Shown here: positions 35,450 through 52,167 of the stretch, piece by piece | How positions within the stretch are numbered: position 1 is the stretch's first letter | Layout: every line of letters starts with the position of its first letter | NCBI GenBank assembly: GCA_009663005.1 | Contig: CM018913.1 | Span: 365,935 to 429,934 of the forward strand | Reading direction: 5' to 3' | Length of the DNA: 64,000 bases | From: Actinidia chinensis | Taxonomy: Eukaryota; Streptophyta; Magnoliopsida; Ericales; Actinidiaceae | Position numbers and translations under genes: made by a program | Notes under the pieces: model-generated | Seen by the model: the letters and a program-made list of their open reading frames with translations, nothing else | Told to the model about the DNA's origin: nothing | The model's database searches: none

Positions 35450-37381
35450 ACTCTCTGGCTAGGCTTATATATAGCAATCAGCATACGAAGTTGCTTGCTT
35501 ATACATTTTGTTAGGAGGTCACTTGATATTGTGTTGTGAGATTTTTCACAAATTGTGAAGCGAGCGAGAGGCTTCAATGGAAACGGAAGGAGAAAAGGTG
35601 AGTTGAGGCTTGGAAGCACTTTTTCCTTTTTGTATTGTTCCTGCTCCAAAACAATATGGAAGTTTTTACGAGGATAGACCTTCCACAAAATCTGATTTTT
35701 CGTATTGTCATCCTCATTTTCTTTCACAATTGAACTTAGGACTATGATGATGACCATGTAGTTTTGTCATCAGAAACAACATTCCTTTTGCCCTAGACTC
35801 TAGGACTGTAATTTTTCTTATGATTCATGCAGTATCTGGAGTTGGCATGAATTTGGTTTTGATTTTCTCCTAGTTTGTGGCTTGTTTGGATTTCTACTGA
35901 ATTATTATTAGAAATTATAATCCTTTATTATCTCTTCCTACTAGAGTCATTTTCAATGTATTTCAAAAAGATAATTAGTCACTGAAGAAGTCATTCATTT
36001 ATGTAAATTTTGTAAGTCGTTTTATAAGTACAAAGTTGTTTGAGGGGGTCTTCCACGGGACAGATCTCTGTCTGTGCATTCATAAAAAGAAGTTGACTGA
36101 TCGAAACAAGATGGTATTGCTAAGTTCATGCACGTGTGGTGTGGTGTGGTGTGGTGTGGTGTGTATTGTATAAAATTAGGAGAGGATGGATATGATATTA
36201 TATATCTACTCTATGTATATGTATCAGGGCTTGAAAGATGAAGGATCGGATCATGGAAATGGATTCAAGTCGGAGTCCATCTTAACCTCGTTACAACTTG
36301 TGCTTCTTCTCATTCCACGACCCAACCAACCAACCAACTTCTCAAACACGCTCTTCATTTTCTTCTCGAGCTCCGTTTTATATTTTTATTTTTGAAGTCT
36401 AAAAAGGACTCTGAATCCATATCATTTTCTTTCTTATTGTAAACTTGAGAATCAAAATGGAGAAAATTCAATTTCAAAAGGAATCATATCCCATAGGATG
36501 GGATAGGATAGGACCCAAACCAAGGATCATTAGGTTTTCTTTCCATTTTATGCTTCCTCTGATGCACCCCCTATCATTATTTAAAAGTTGGCCCAACCCC
36601 AACGACTCCCATTCTTACAGAGAAAATGAAATCCGAAGAAGCGAATCCTATGATGATGAGTCCTACAAAATTAAGAAACCGAAATGCTCTTCCACAGACA
36701 TGATGATGGCCCACAATTCCCTTCCTGTCAAAGTGAACTGAAACCCATGGTCATGGTCATGGGGATACGACGACTCTGCAAAAAACTTTGACAGCTTCCC
36801 ATAATTCATGAACAGAAAATCTTTCTTGTTAGAATGCTTCTTATGAGGCGGCTGGGTATGAAGTTTTCACCAAGTATTTTTTGGGAAGTGATTTTCGCAC
36901 TTTCATTTTTAATTTTTACACTTTAAAATAGGAGTTTAGAAATTAACACCATTATGTTATTGATTTCTACATTCCTATTTTGGAGTGTAAAAATGCAAAA
37001 ATTAATTATCTATTTTTTTACAAGTGAAAAGAATAAGTCTTATGACTCCTAGTTTAGATGGGAAAATAAATAAATAAATCTTTCTTAAATGAATTCATTT
37101 TAAATAGCAAAGTAGCCCAAGCAAGCGGGAAAAGACGACCTTCTTCTTCTTCTTCTTTATTTTTTTATTTTATTTTATGTATTGATGGACTTGTCACCCA
37201 AGAAAATAGAAAAAAAAATTCAAGTGGGCTTCAACTGGGGCCAATAACCAGGTCCTCTCTCTCTCTCTCTCTCTCCACACCTACCAGCATCACGGTTTGC
37301 GTATGTAAACGTTTCGAAACTCCTCGTTTGACCCTCGTATAACCGCGCGCTCTCTAGATCGATTCGATTGCGTGCGAGGAA
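35450..37381. other. Spacer between glucosidase II beta and pyruvate kinase
   Basis: Contains a (GGTGT)n run near 36133-36163, a TTC run near 37140-37156 and a CT tract at 37255-37276 that is probably in the pyruvate kinase leader. No gene recognised. Confidence 0.45.
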
Positions 37382-41869
<4,488 letters not shown>

Positions 41870-42721
41870 ATAGAAATAAAATTTGATGGTAATAATTATC
41901 CCTGAACTTGGTTATGGATGAGGAGATGATTACTTTCTAATTTTTGTCTGCTGTGTTTGACCCTTTCGGTTTCTGAGAATAAAGGGATTCAACTATTAAA
42001 TTTTATGGCTCTTTTAAATTTGGAACTTCCATTTCCTTAAAAATTGTTGTCATGGCAATTGCTCGTTAGGGACTGGAATTGTATTATTTTGCCATTTGCC
42101 TTTTGGAATATGGGGGTTAATATTGACCGGAGGCAACTCATGTTTATTTGGTTAGTGTTTCCTGATGGAATTCTTCCTCATCATTGTTTTCTTGTTCCAT
42201 TTTTTGGGTAAATTAATTTATCTGATGGAAAGTTTGGATTATACAGTAGGCCTATGATTTAATTTGGGATTCTGAGTGGAAATGGTTAATATAAATGATA
42301 GACTTTTTGTGGTGGACAAGATGAATTTGTGAAGGCCAATGGAAATTGCAATGCATTGTGTGTTTGATTGGATTTTGGGGTTTGTCTGACCATGATGAGG
42401 GAAGTAGTTTGGATTAAAAGAATTGGGGGGTAGGGTTAAGACTTTGGATTATGGTGATATGAGAGAGAGGAGAGAGAGAGAGAGGGGTGGGTATATTGGG
42501 GTTGGGGGGTATTAGTGCTTTTTTTTTTCAAAAATAAAAATGTATTATATGCGCTTAGGACAATCCTATTCATGTAGATGTTGGATCTGTATAGAAGTTC
42601 TACAGTTTTGAGGGTGTTGTGATCATAGAGTGCGTTGCAGAATTTTTTGCAATAGCTGTGATGATGAATTTAGGATGGTAAAGAAAACGCTAAGGAGAGT
42701 AGATAATGCACTAAATGCAGT

Positions 42722-42860
42722 AAGAGCATCTCCAATACTCTATTTTAGAAGATTAAAGTAGTATTCTTTAGTAGTTTTAGAGATTTTACTATTCATGTGC
42801 ACTCCAATGACACTTCTCTATTTTTAACTGTACTACTTCAAAAACTCATTCAAATTTACC
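42722..42860 (+). mobile_element. Tourist-like MITE end, partial
   Basis: TAAGAGCATCTCCAATACTC matches the left end of the complete element at 63414-63713, including the TAA. I could not find the matching right end, so it is probably truncated. Confidence 0.45.
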
Positions 42861-42923
42861 TAAAATTCAATTATACAAGCAAGGGGAAGTGTGTTGGGAT
42901 GGGATGAGCACATGGTCCCGTGT

Positions 42924-43217
42924 AGAAGTGTCAAATGAACCGTGCCGGCTCGGCCCGTGTATTATGTGCCTTAAGCCGTGTCTATTTGATAAAAACCTAG
43001 ACTGGACACGACTCATTGGCCCAGCCCATTTATGCCATGTGTCATGCCTAATTGTGCTTATGCCTTGTGTGCTATAAATTTTTTTATGTAATGCATCAAA
43101 ATCTAAATTATTTAAGATTTGCTCACATAAATGTGTCGGTAACGCCTCCATAACAGTGGCTCAGTCTAGCCCATCAACGTGCATGTACCGTGTTAGCCTG
43201 ACTCAATTAACACCTCT
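42924..43217. mobile_element. MITE-like repeat rich in GTGCCGG and GGCCCGTG
   Basis: Left AGAAGTGTCAAATGAACCG and right CAATTAACACCTCTT are imperfect inverted ends. The interior has CGTGCCGGCTCGGCCCGTG, GACACGACTC and GGCCCAGCCC. A related stretch with GATGTCAATTTGTCC and GGCACGGCACGGCACG lies at 56433-56502. Confidence 0.5.
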
Positions 43218-43945
43218 TGTCCCGTGCATTGGAACAGGGCCTTGGGTTGGGGTCAAATGAAGGCCTACCCATCAAAATTTATGAGAGAGAGAGAGAGAGA
43301 AATCATTGAAGTGTGGCGTTGTGCTTTTGTTGGATGTTCCAGGTTGTCCCCGTCCCCGTCCCCATCCCTCTAACGCAACCTCATGCCGACGGAGCTTATC
43401 TTCTGTTGGTGTCAGTGGGTATTGTTGATCAATTTTTCATTATGAAAAACATCCAAATTCAAAGATTGCGAAGAACAAGTGGAGTATGAGATAACAGCAC
43501 ATCCACGATTTTCTTATGGCATGGAGTTATGCCACTTAATATTATGATCAGAGTGACAGACTACACGGGAATGCCATACAAACAAACAAAAAATGTTTGA
43601 GGGTTCCTTGAAGTCCACCTCATTTGGTTCCATTTTTTGTCAAACATTCAGAAGTGATTACTCCATGTCAAAGCAACCCCAACCAATACAACTACCCAAA
43701 AAAAATGTCAAGATGATAATATTTATTTATACAAATTCAGAGCAGTTGAAAGCAGTTCTTCAAGCAATGCAAAGTAACTATAAAGAAAGATACCTGCACA
43801 TAAAATTACAACAATTTGTTCTTGCAACATTATGATAAAACAAGGAAATGAACACCACTATGTTACATAATAAGCAAGGAAAAATATATCCAGGCAACAA
43901 ACGCCAGCAAGCAAAGCCATACAACTTCAATCCGTATGAGAAGCA

Positions 43946-45141
43946 TCATTTGGGGTGGTGCATTTGTCGATGTTGAGAAAATGAAGGATGATGCTGTTGA
44001 CGAGGAAGTACCTTCTCCGAGGATTGAAAACAAAGCACTGAGAGGCCATGGAAGTTGACATAGAAAAAACGGTCTCCCATTTCCGTTTCTCCCATCACCG
44101 TCCTATCTTCACCAAAGCTAGTCAATACCATTGTTACTCTCCCCACCGCTGTAGCATTATTCTATACCAATCAAATCAAGCTGGATTTCATCTGAAGGCA
44201 ACTAGATATGCAAACCGGACACGAAACTGTGATACTCCAGCCACGGTAGATTAGATTATAGAAATACAACCACTGGTGGAACTTGTGCTTACAGGGCATG
44301 TCCTTGGCTTCTTTCGTCCCCAAAACCCAAAAGTTTCCAAACAAAAATAACACTGTTGTAGACCCTCCTTCAATTTTTACAGTGGGCATTGCTTCCACAG
44401 CCTGGTTCGAGGCAGGCGGCGTGGGGGTTTCCATATCTGTTCGGATCTTCTCCGCAAATGCCTGCAGCAGCAAGTCCAGACCAGGACCCTATTAAAATCA
44501 ATAGCCAAAGAGCCAATGGGGGTGGGGTTCTGTTTGAGGATTGTTTGAATCATAAGGACCACCCTGAACAATAATAGTCTGATTGAAGGAATTTAGCAGA
44601 ATTACGCGTTCTCGTCCTAAATTTCATAGTATCCCTAAGCCCATCTCTATATCTCTTCAGAGCTGTCTGATTCAGATAGCATCCCCAGCTGAAATACCAT
44701 GTTGTGAGAAGTTGAAGAATAGTTGTGAGCTCTCCTCCTCCTGCGGATGATGGATTGAATTCCCGATCAATTTCAGTCTTCCATCAATGCTGATTGGTGG
44801 TTGTCATGGTCGCTCTCAGCTTCATCTAACCTTCTCTTCGAATGCTAGTCTTCTTCTGATCTTTGTGGCAGACGGGGATTGCTCATAATTCCAAGCAAGA
44901 TTGGGGCCCAGAGGGAGGAGGGAACGCCAGATCAGAGTCGGTTCCTCCTCCTCCTACTCCTTCCAAAGTAATTCATGGTGGTACTGGGTAGTCTCCCCTA
45001 GAGGTTGTGGAGTCATTCCTCCACAAATCCACTCTGACACAAGGGACACGTGATCGTCCTCAACACCATGTTTGGGTTCACCATTTTGGGGGAGCAAGGT
45101 TGACACCAATACCTTGCCGTTGCTGCTTCTGCTTCATTCAT
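43946..45141 (-). CDS. RING-H2 E3 ubiquitin ligase with N-terminal zinc ribbon, indel-ridden
   Basis: Start ATG at 45141: MNEAEAATARYWCQPCSPKM, then CPLCQSGFVEE, an N-terminal zinc-ribbon-like C-x2-C...C-x2-C module. After several frame changes come a conserved middle (NPTPIGS), the TPPAS-QAVEAMPTVKI segment before the RING, then GT-EAKDMPCKHKFH and SCPVC, which are the central and last parts of a C3H2C3 RING. The C-terminal part has GNGR-F and LPWPLSALFS and is Ser-rich. This order is that of the plant family containing Arabidopsis At5g56340, At4g26400, At1g55530 and At3g13430, a single-exon ORF of about 350 residues. The protein would transfer ubiquitin from E2 to substrates. The frame is broken first at codon 44 (GAG GAA TGA, where relatives continue) and repeatedly later. 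The 3' end is approximate. It is convergent with pyruvate kinase. Confidence 0.82.
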
Positions 45142-45424
45142 ACTATGATATCTTTTTTAAATGATCGGCCCACGGTTCTTTCTTTTCTGTACACCAAACA
45201 ATATCAATCAAACAACAAACTCAGCAACGCACATGGTCGCCGTACACAAGGGCTATTAAGGTTGCCTTTGGATTTATCGAATTGAAACGAATGAAATGGC
45301 ATCCATGATTCAAGAACAGAAATTGTAATTATATTTTAGTGGATTTTGAGAGCTTTGGATGGGTGGATTTGAAATAGCTACGCAACTCCAGTTATTTAAA
45401 ATGAGACTATTTTTGTTTTTTTTT

Positions 45425-45436
45425 GGGGGGGGGGGG
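45425..45436 (+). repeat. 12-G homopolymer
   Basis: Twelve consecutive G after a T-run; a similar artefact-like homopolymer to that in pyruvate kinase exon 2. Confidence 0.8.
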
Positions 45437-46429
45437 TTAAGCAAATGTATTAGAAGAAGACAAGTACAAATGTCCATACCCTTCATAATTCGAATACAAT
45501 GCTCACAAGGACCTTACCATCGTAAGAAATAATACGAGTGATTAGCCAATTAGCACAAAGATGAAGATGAAAATGAAGAGAGAGAGAGGGAAGGAGGGGA
45601 CTTCGATGGAATATCAAATTTATTGGATCCTACTTGTACATGAATTTATGAACACAATTCATTGTCTTTATGCAATCCTCCATTTCAAAAATCAATCGAT
45701 CACCCACACCTAACTCTCAACCTCCAATTTCAGCAAATAGATCGAAAGCCCCCCCCATCGCTAGATGCAATACGCAAAACTCACGATAGCAAAAATGGTG
45801 GAAATTCATTTGATCAACCTAAGTCAAAAATGAAAAAAATCATTAAAAAAAAATAATTCTAAATAAAAAATGGTGGAAATTATCTGATCTGACAGAATAG
45901 GTAGTACGGTAGACGGATCAAACATGTAAATGACCCAATTGAAAATATATATACAAAATCTATGTAATATATACAAGATAAAGATAGATCTGCACGTGAA
46001 TAGAAAATCTAGAGAAGTCATTGGAAAAGCCAATGAGGAAATTGAAATCGTTGGAGGCTCTTACCTTACCGCGATGAGATAAGATGAGATGGATGAGCTT
46101 TCCTCTCCAGAATTGCAGAGAGATCCTAATACAAACAAACAGATCTATCACCCAACCCAAGTGGGAAGAGGAAGATTTTATATTCATTGGGTTGAGATGT
46201 AGTCACCATGATTGATTATTTTTGAAGAAAAAAAGAAGTAAATATAGGAACGGTCTGTGAGAGAGAGAGGAGGAGGAGGAAGAGGATCGTCACCCAAGAT
46301 GAAGAGGGATTCAAAAGGATATGGAAAGCGTTGTTATTAATTAATGGAACCGAACCATAATTATTCATTCCATTTTTTTGTGTGTGTATGATAAAAGAAA
46401 CCCAAATCATTTTACCTACCATTCCCCCG

Positions 46430-46450
46430 CAGCAGCAGCAGCAGCAGCAG
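46430..46450 (+). repeat. (GCA)7 triplet repeat
   Basis: Seven CAG/GCA units, probably in the RING gene promoter or leader. Confidence 0.9.
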
Positions 46451-46650
46451 TCGGTCAATCAACAAAAACAATAAAAATACAAAGGGGGGATCAGGATCAG
46501 GATCATGAGAGGAGAATTTTACCCCCTCCAATCCCAGAACAATCCCTCCGTTGTCCGTATCTATGGACGCTCGCATTTATTTATTTATTTACGGAACCTA
46601 CAAAAAGACCGCAGAGAGGAGAGAGAGAGAGAGAGAGAGTGGTGTCGTCT

Positions 46651-49600
46651 GTTTGGTGACAATAACACTTGTATTTAAGCTGTAGAGTGACAATATTTTA
46701 AGTATTTAATAGGTGATTCAATATACTCATTTTGGACGGCATACATAATTTTCATAGTAGATGGCGTATTGTTTAAAGATGTATGCTATTTAATTATGTT
46801 TGATCTATTTTTTTTTATTTTAATTTAATAAATGCTCTTTTTAGTGATTTTATAAAAATATAAACGATTTAAATTACTAAATAATTTTAATTTTAGTGCA
46901 GTCTCACAATCTACTGATTTATATTTTAAAGAGAATTAAAATATAAGACCACTACTTTTGATTTACTTTTTACTTATCCAAAAGTGGGAGGAAGTGAAAT
47001 ATTTTTTATTAACATTTTGTAAATAGCAATTTTAATCATTTTTGAAAGGAATAGTAAAAGTTTATTATTAATTTTCCTTCGTTGTATTAATTATTCTTGA
47101 ACCAAATAAAAAAAATAAACGTGACCATCCTCTTCTATGGACTAACCACGACCACAGCACCACCATCCCTGGCCATACACCACTTCACTCTCTCTCTCTC
47201 TCACTATCGCCGCCGCTCACTACACCCGCGACAATCCATTTCCCTCATCCAGGGCACCACAACACCGAACACAATTTGTAGATTACTCATTTTCTTACAT
47301 GTATGTGCCTTTTATTTTACTATCTTCTTATATAAATATCCTTTTTAATTATTATTTTTTCCTTATGAATACTTATAATCGATCATCAAATACAACATTA
47401 AAATCTTATTTTATTTAAAACAATATGGGGAACCTAAAATTTGATCAAAAAATTGCTGAGGAAAAGAATTGAGAAATGGAAAATAACAGAAGTGAAGGAG
47501 CTAGCTAATTCATTCATTGGTTTCCTTGTCATTTTCTTTTTATGGATAGATTCCTCTACAAATCTATTATTCAAACATAACCTACGAGTTACAACAACAA
47601 GGGATACAACTAAGAACAAGACATTATATTCTTAAAAATGGTAACTGAAGCACTCTCACATCTCAAAACAAGGAAATACAAAAGAAGCTCACTCCCACCC
47701 CCTCAAAACTACACAATAAATAGAAAAACTGTAAGCATGCCCTAAATAACCAGGGAATAACCCGGTAAGAAGGGGGAAAAAATACTTAGTCCCCTAGAAA
47801 CTCATTAATCTTAAGCTTTTTGAACAGTTGACGGTTCACATTTTTAACATGGTCTCGGCGCAGACGAAAATCACATGTTCAAACATCACCCTTACCAATA
47901 CTTGCCCATGTTTGGTGAATGACGGATGATCTTCTGAACATTTATTCATGCACAAAAACACAATTAAGATCCAAACATGCCAACCAGAAAGAACTCACAG
48001 TCAATGCAATGGCCATGTGGCCTAGCAACCCAAGGTCATGCTTGGACCCCAAGCCAAGTCCCGTTTCAGCACCTAAATTCCAAAAAAACGAAACGGCATC
48101 TTTGTCCAGGACAGAATGCTTAATTTGGATAACTGTAAGATCTGTACAACATACCCCTGTTAAATCTGAGTATAGAAATAATATTTTGGAAAACCAAAAA
48201 GAAAAAAATAAGGTTGGTAGTAAATACTTGGGGCCTAAAAGCCTTCCAAGTACAGCCTGCTCCCATTTCAGACGCCCTGAAGCTTGCTCACTGTATTCTC
48301 ATCCTGCAATGTTGGAATTCATGAGAAAACTACCACTAACACTCCCGAACAAGATACCATGTATCATTATATCATTGTCTTGTATTTTTTGGGATAACTA
48401 AAGTGGAATCAATGAATTAGTTATCGGAGAAATTTGCTTGAGCAACGTAAATTTGGCTTGCACCTGTTGAAGTTATATTACAATGATCTTAAAACACAAA
48501 ACGAATCAAAACAGAACATCTGAACTGGGGAAATTTTCATTTTAAGCAAAATTGAGTTTCCAAATTTGGCTGGCCTTTTTTGCATTGCAAAGATGCACAC
48601 AAACCATAAAATACACGTGTGCTGGTACAGCTATACACATATTTTTTTTACAACCATGACATTCATTCCAATTGCCACCTTAGCATTTTTGTGCATAACA
48701 TGTTAAAAAGGTCTTACCGTCTTACATATATGAATCAATGTACATAACAGTAAAGATTATAGTTTATATGCACATTTCATACACACATATACATGTTATG
48801 CATTCATGCATGTAAAGTTTACAATATCAATACTATCTTCATCTCCTCTTCACATTTACTCTCAACTATAAGAGAATATGAATGCAAATTTAATGAGACG
48901 GCAACACGTGGAGGGAATTACATAAGGCTGCAAAATCTTGGACAAGGAGAATACTAAGGTTCAACAAAAGAGGAAGGAAAAAAGGAAAGGATGGAGAACA
49001 CAAAAGACATGCAAAGTTTTAGCTTCACACATGTCGCAATTTTAGCATTCACCAATAAAGAACACCACATATATGTTGCTCTCCAGAACAACATATTTTT
49101 CGAAGTCTGCCTGCAGTCTAGGTTGAGAGAGAATTTCGCTAATCAAATCAAACTCATCTCAAACCCAAAAGCTTTTGAGTAAGGAAGTTTTGAGCACATG
49201 TTTGTAATTTTGAGTCGATCTACTTCCTACGAAGATTGATTTCAATTTACAGGATTGAAAAATTTGGGGCTTGCGAGACTGCGCAGTAGAGATCCAGATT
49301 CATACACGCTAGCAGCAATATGGAAAATTCATCGCTCAATTAACCAAGACAAGTTAAGGGCATTCCTACGGCATGTCCCTCATCTTCTTCGTCATTCATC
49401 CCACCATGCGCCAAATAAACTCACCATCCAGTTTACTCCTGAAGAAAAATGCTAAGTTTGAGTGGAGGAAACCCACCACAAGGCTTTTAAGATGCGAAAC
49501 ATCGCACTAACCTTTCCCTTTCCCTTGACACCTTCCCATCAAGGGAAGCCCCTCTCTACATCACTTTCCAATCACAGACCCATTGGGGATTCTCCTAGCT

Positions 49601-49978
49601 CATGAAAAAGTAAAAAAACGCAATTGAGAGCAGCTCGTACAATACATTCAATTTGCAGGTCATAATATTTTCCCTCCACTCCAAGGCCATTGTTTAACTT
49701 AGTTTTTGTTACAAAGAAGCTCCGTCACTAACTCCTGCCTTTCCCTCTCCACCTTATTACCGAGTGTGATTCTATTCACTTCATCCTCACGACACAAACT
49801 GACAAACAATACAGCCAGCTCCTTGCCATAGTCACGTTTAGAATTGCAAGGCTCCAGAGGAGACCAAGAATCAAGCTTTGGCAGATCTCTTGGACCGTTT
49901 CCCAAGCCAAGAGTATGAGCCACTAGTAGGCACGTAAATTTTAGCCTATCATAATTGCCGTGTGTTTTAAAGGCAACT
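46651..49978. other. Spacer, no gene assembled
   Basis: A 160-residue plus-strand reading frame at 47919-48401 resembles no family. On the minus strand, CATTGCAG at about 48303-48310 opens into DENTVSKLQGV and a stop, which could be a last exon. Otherwise AT-rich sequence. Confidence 0.35.
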
Positions 49979-50516
49979 TGTAGCAAGGGAAAATAAATAT
50001 TCCTTCAATCAAACGAGCTAAGAGTCTTTAAATAACAATCAAAACAGAGAATTATCCAGGAGTCTTTACATGACTCTCCAAAGAGATAATTATCAAAGAG
50101 TTCGGATTTTTCCACGACTCTCCATTACGCAACCCTATAAATTGGGCAGACCTCCTGTGTAATGACACACATCTACATCCAACACTTGAAGACACCAAGC
50201 AAAGACGAGAGGGAGCTCTGCAGATTAAAGCTTCAAAGCCTTGCAGACCTTTCTCATTGAAGTCTTATCACCCTCTGCTTTGAGCTAGTCACAAAAGATT
50301 TTGCTGGTTGATTTGGGTCGGGATCAAGCTATCAAGCCCTCGAATCAACGTTTTAAGAGAAGAATCAGTGGATTTAATTTATTTGATGAGAAGTTACGTC
50401 AAACATTGTATCCCAAAGTTACATCAAACATTGTAATCCTATTTTTTCTAAAGTCAATAAAATTAAATTTTGTTACATCTGTCTTTATTTTTTAGACACA
50501 AAAATTAGTTGTTACA
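49979..50516 (+). mobile_element. LTR-like unit
   Basis: Starts TGTAGCAA and ends TTGTTACA, an inverted pair with one mismatch. A TATA box (CTATAAATTG) lies near 50139 and an AATAAA-type signal (TCAATAAAATT) near 50455, as expected for U3-R-U5 organisation. No 5-bp target duplication was found (CAACT against ATACC). Confidence 0.5.
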
Positions 50517-50799
50517 ATACCATCAAAAGATCTCCCTGGATATGAGTTCCAAGCAAGCCATGGCATCCTTGGTATGGGAGTGGATCTTAAGTTCTGATGG
50601 TTTCTCCACCTCAGAGGTGGATGTGGGTATCATTTTGATTTCTATAAGGGGAACCAAGCTGAACCTATTTTACAAACTTGAGTTTGAGTACTCAAACAAC
50701 AAATCGGAGTATAAGGTCTTGATCCTTAGTCGCATAGCAGCACTCAACATGGAAGTCACTCTGCTATGTGTCAAGGGCGACTCAAAGTTAGTAGCTTAA
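50509..50799 (+). pseudogene. Ty3/gypsy RNase H fragment
   Basis: The frame contains WILSSDGFSTSE, DVGIILIS, LEFEYSNNKSEYKVLIL and CVKGDSKLVA, matching the RNase H domain of Ty3/gypsy polyproteins (family pattern: DGxS, GxGxxLxxP, F-x-TNNxAEYEAL, GDSxLV). The catalytic-site Asp (DG), Glu (SEY) and Asp (GDS) positions are recognisable. The frame ends right after LVA, and no integrase or reverse transcriptase is seen. It abuts an LTR-like unit. Confidence 0.7.
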
Positions 50800-52167
50800 G
50801 TAGACCAACATGGTTTATGCCATCAAAGATCCCGCTCCAGCCCCTATATTAAACAATTGTACATAGTATCACGGACAAATTCAACACAGTAAGTGAACAT
50901 GCTTGTTGGTCCAATAATTGCCATCATGATGACCTTATCACTCTAGCCTTAGGAATTAAGAACTGGAGGTCAAGCTTTGGACCCCCTCTGGAGAGCTGGA
51001 GAGCTGAAGCACTTCACCATGCAGTCATGTACCGAGGCCAAGGTAGACTGTTAGTTTGACTTTTAGGAGGCAAAAGTCAAACTAGTTTATGTCATAATCA
51101 ATCTTGTGGACCCAGAGACATGCCATCTTAGTGCCTACCATCTTCCCAAAAGGCCATTGTCCCGCCGCCTTAGGGCAATCTTCCCCAAGCTTCAATTCAG
51201 AAGAGAATTTCACAAAGGAAAGGCACACTCTCGAAAAATGGGACTACAAGCATCATCATCTTTTGCTCAAACACCTAAATCTCACTGTATCAAAGTAAAT
51301 GAAGCCTAAGCTTGTTGGGCTCATTGAAGAACCAGATTGTTAAGTGAAACAATTATCTCTTAATTCAAGGGAGCAAAGGATGGGTCTTTAACTTCAAGGA
51401 ACAAGAAGAAGCAACAAGAGGATTAAAGAAAACAAGAGCAGGCCGACCATTTCTTAAGCAGGTTATGCATAAAGATATATAAAAAAAATTAGAAATGTAA
51501 AAATAAAACGTGATAGGACTCCAAAAGATTGCTTACTTTTCTGTACAAGTGGGATGAAACATTGCGAGAGTTTCCAACGACTAGAAGGTGATAGTGCCCT
51601 TAAATGGTTTAACGCAAGGTAAGTCTGGTGTTTCTGTCCATACTCGTGATTCGTGATTGAAATAAGATTTTTTTTTTTTGAATATGAACATAATTCATCA
51701 AAATGAAAGGATAAAAAAAATAGCCAAAATTCAGTGAAGTTTAGCAAGAAATTGTCAAAGAAACTAAAAATAGACGAATTGATTAGATTCTGAATTACAT
51801 TTCCATAATCGGCTTAGTTTTACTTGACCTTCAGTTTAAAATGGGTATCCAAGTTCCATCAAAATAGAATCAACAAATGACTATCATGCATAACTGCACC
51901 AACTCTAACAAACATCTTTATCCTAATCATCAAGCTATGCCAGCTACATGAATAGTCATTATAGCACCAAAATAGAGCTAAGTTTTTGTGCAATGGTATG
52001 ACCACATTATGCTATCAACGCTAAACTGTAATATTTACTAGAGACTAGAGTTACTTTTGCACAAAAGCTTCATCTGTAGAAAGTTAAAAGTAACAATGTA
52101 ATAATTGTTTCAAGAATACTACCATTGTGATTAGATTTCATAAAAAAGGAGGATGGTGCCCACTAAC
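50800..52167. other. Probable retroelement debris and intron
   Basis: 50800-51320 may be decayed pol sequence continuing from the RNase H fragment. The rest is AT-rich and may be intron of the minus-strand gene at 52168-53983. No further exon was identified. Confidence 0.3.

Larger units (their letters stand above)
41870..43945. other. Spacer between convergent pyruvate kinase and RING genes
   Basis: Holds the 3' UTRs of both genes, the MITE-type sequences at 42722 and 42924-43217, short GA runs (42461-42482, 43284-43300) and nothing else recognised. Confidence 0.5.
45142..46650 (-). promoter_or_regulatory. RING gene leader and promoter region
   Basis: On the minus strand a donor GCG/GTAAGG near 46070, preceded by leader-like sequence, suggests a 5' UTR intron reaching to just before the ATG. 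The upstream part holds a (CTG)n run and GA/CT tracts. The 12-G run at 45425-45436 may be a sequence artefact. No coding sequence recognised. Confidence 0.35.

Noticed and set aside
47820..47900. tRNA- or SINE-like text (GGTCTCGGCGCAGACG, GTTCAAACATC)
   Set aside because: No cloverleaf could be drawn and the A and B box matches are poor; no tRNA gene was found anywhere in the window.
47919..48401. A 160-codon plus-strand frame
   Set aside because: No family resemblance, no splice context, AT-biased surroundings; kept only as a remark in the spacer entry.
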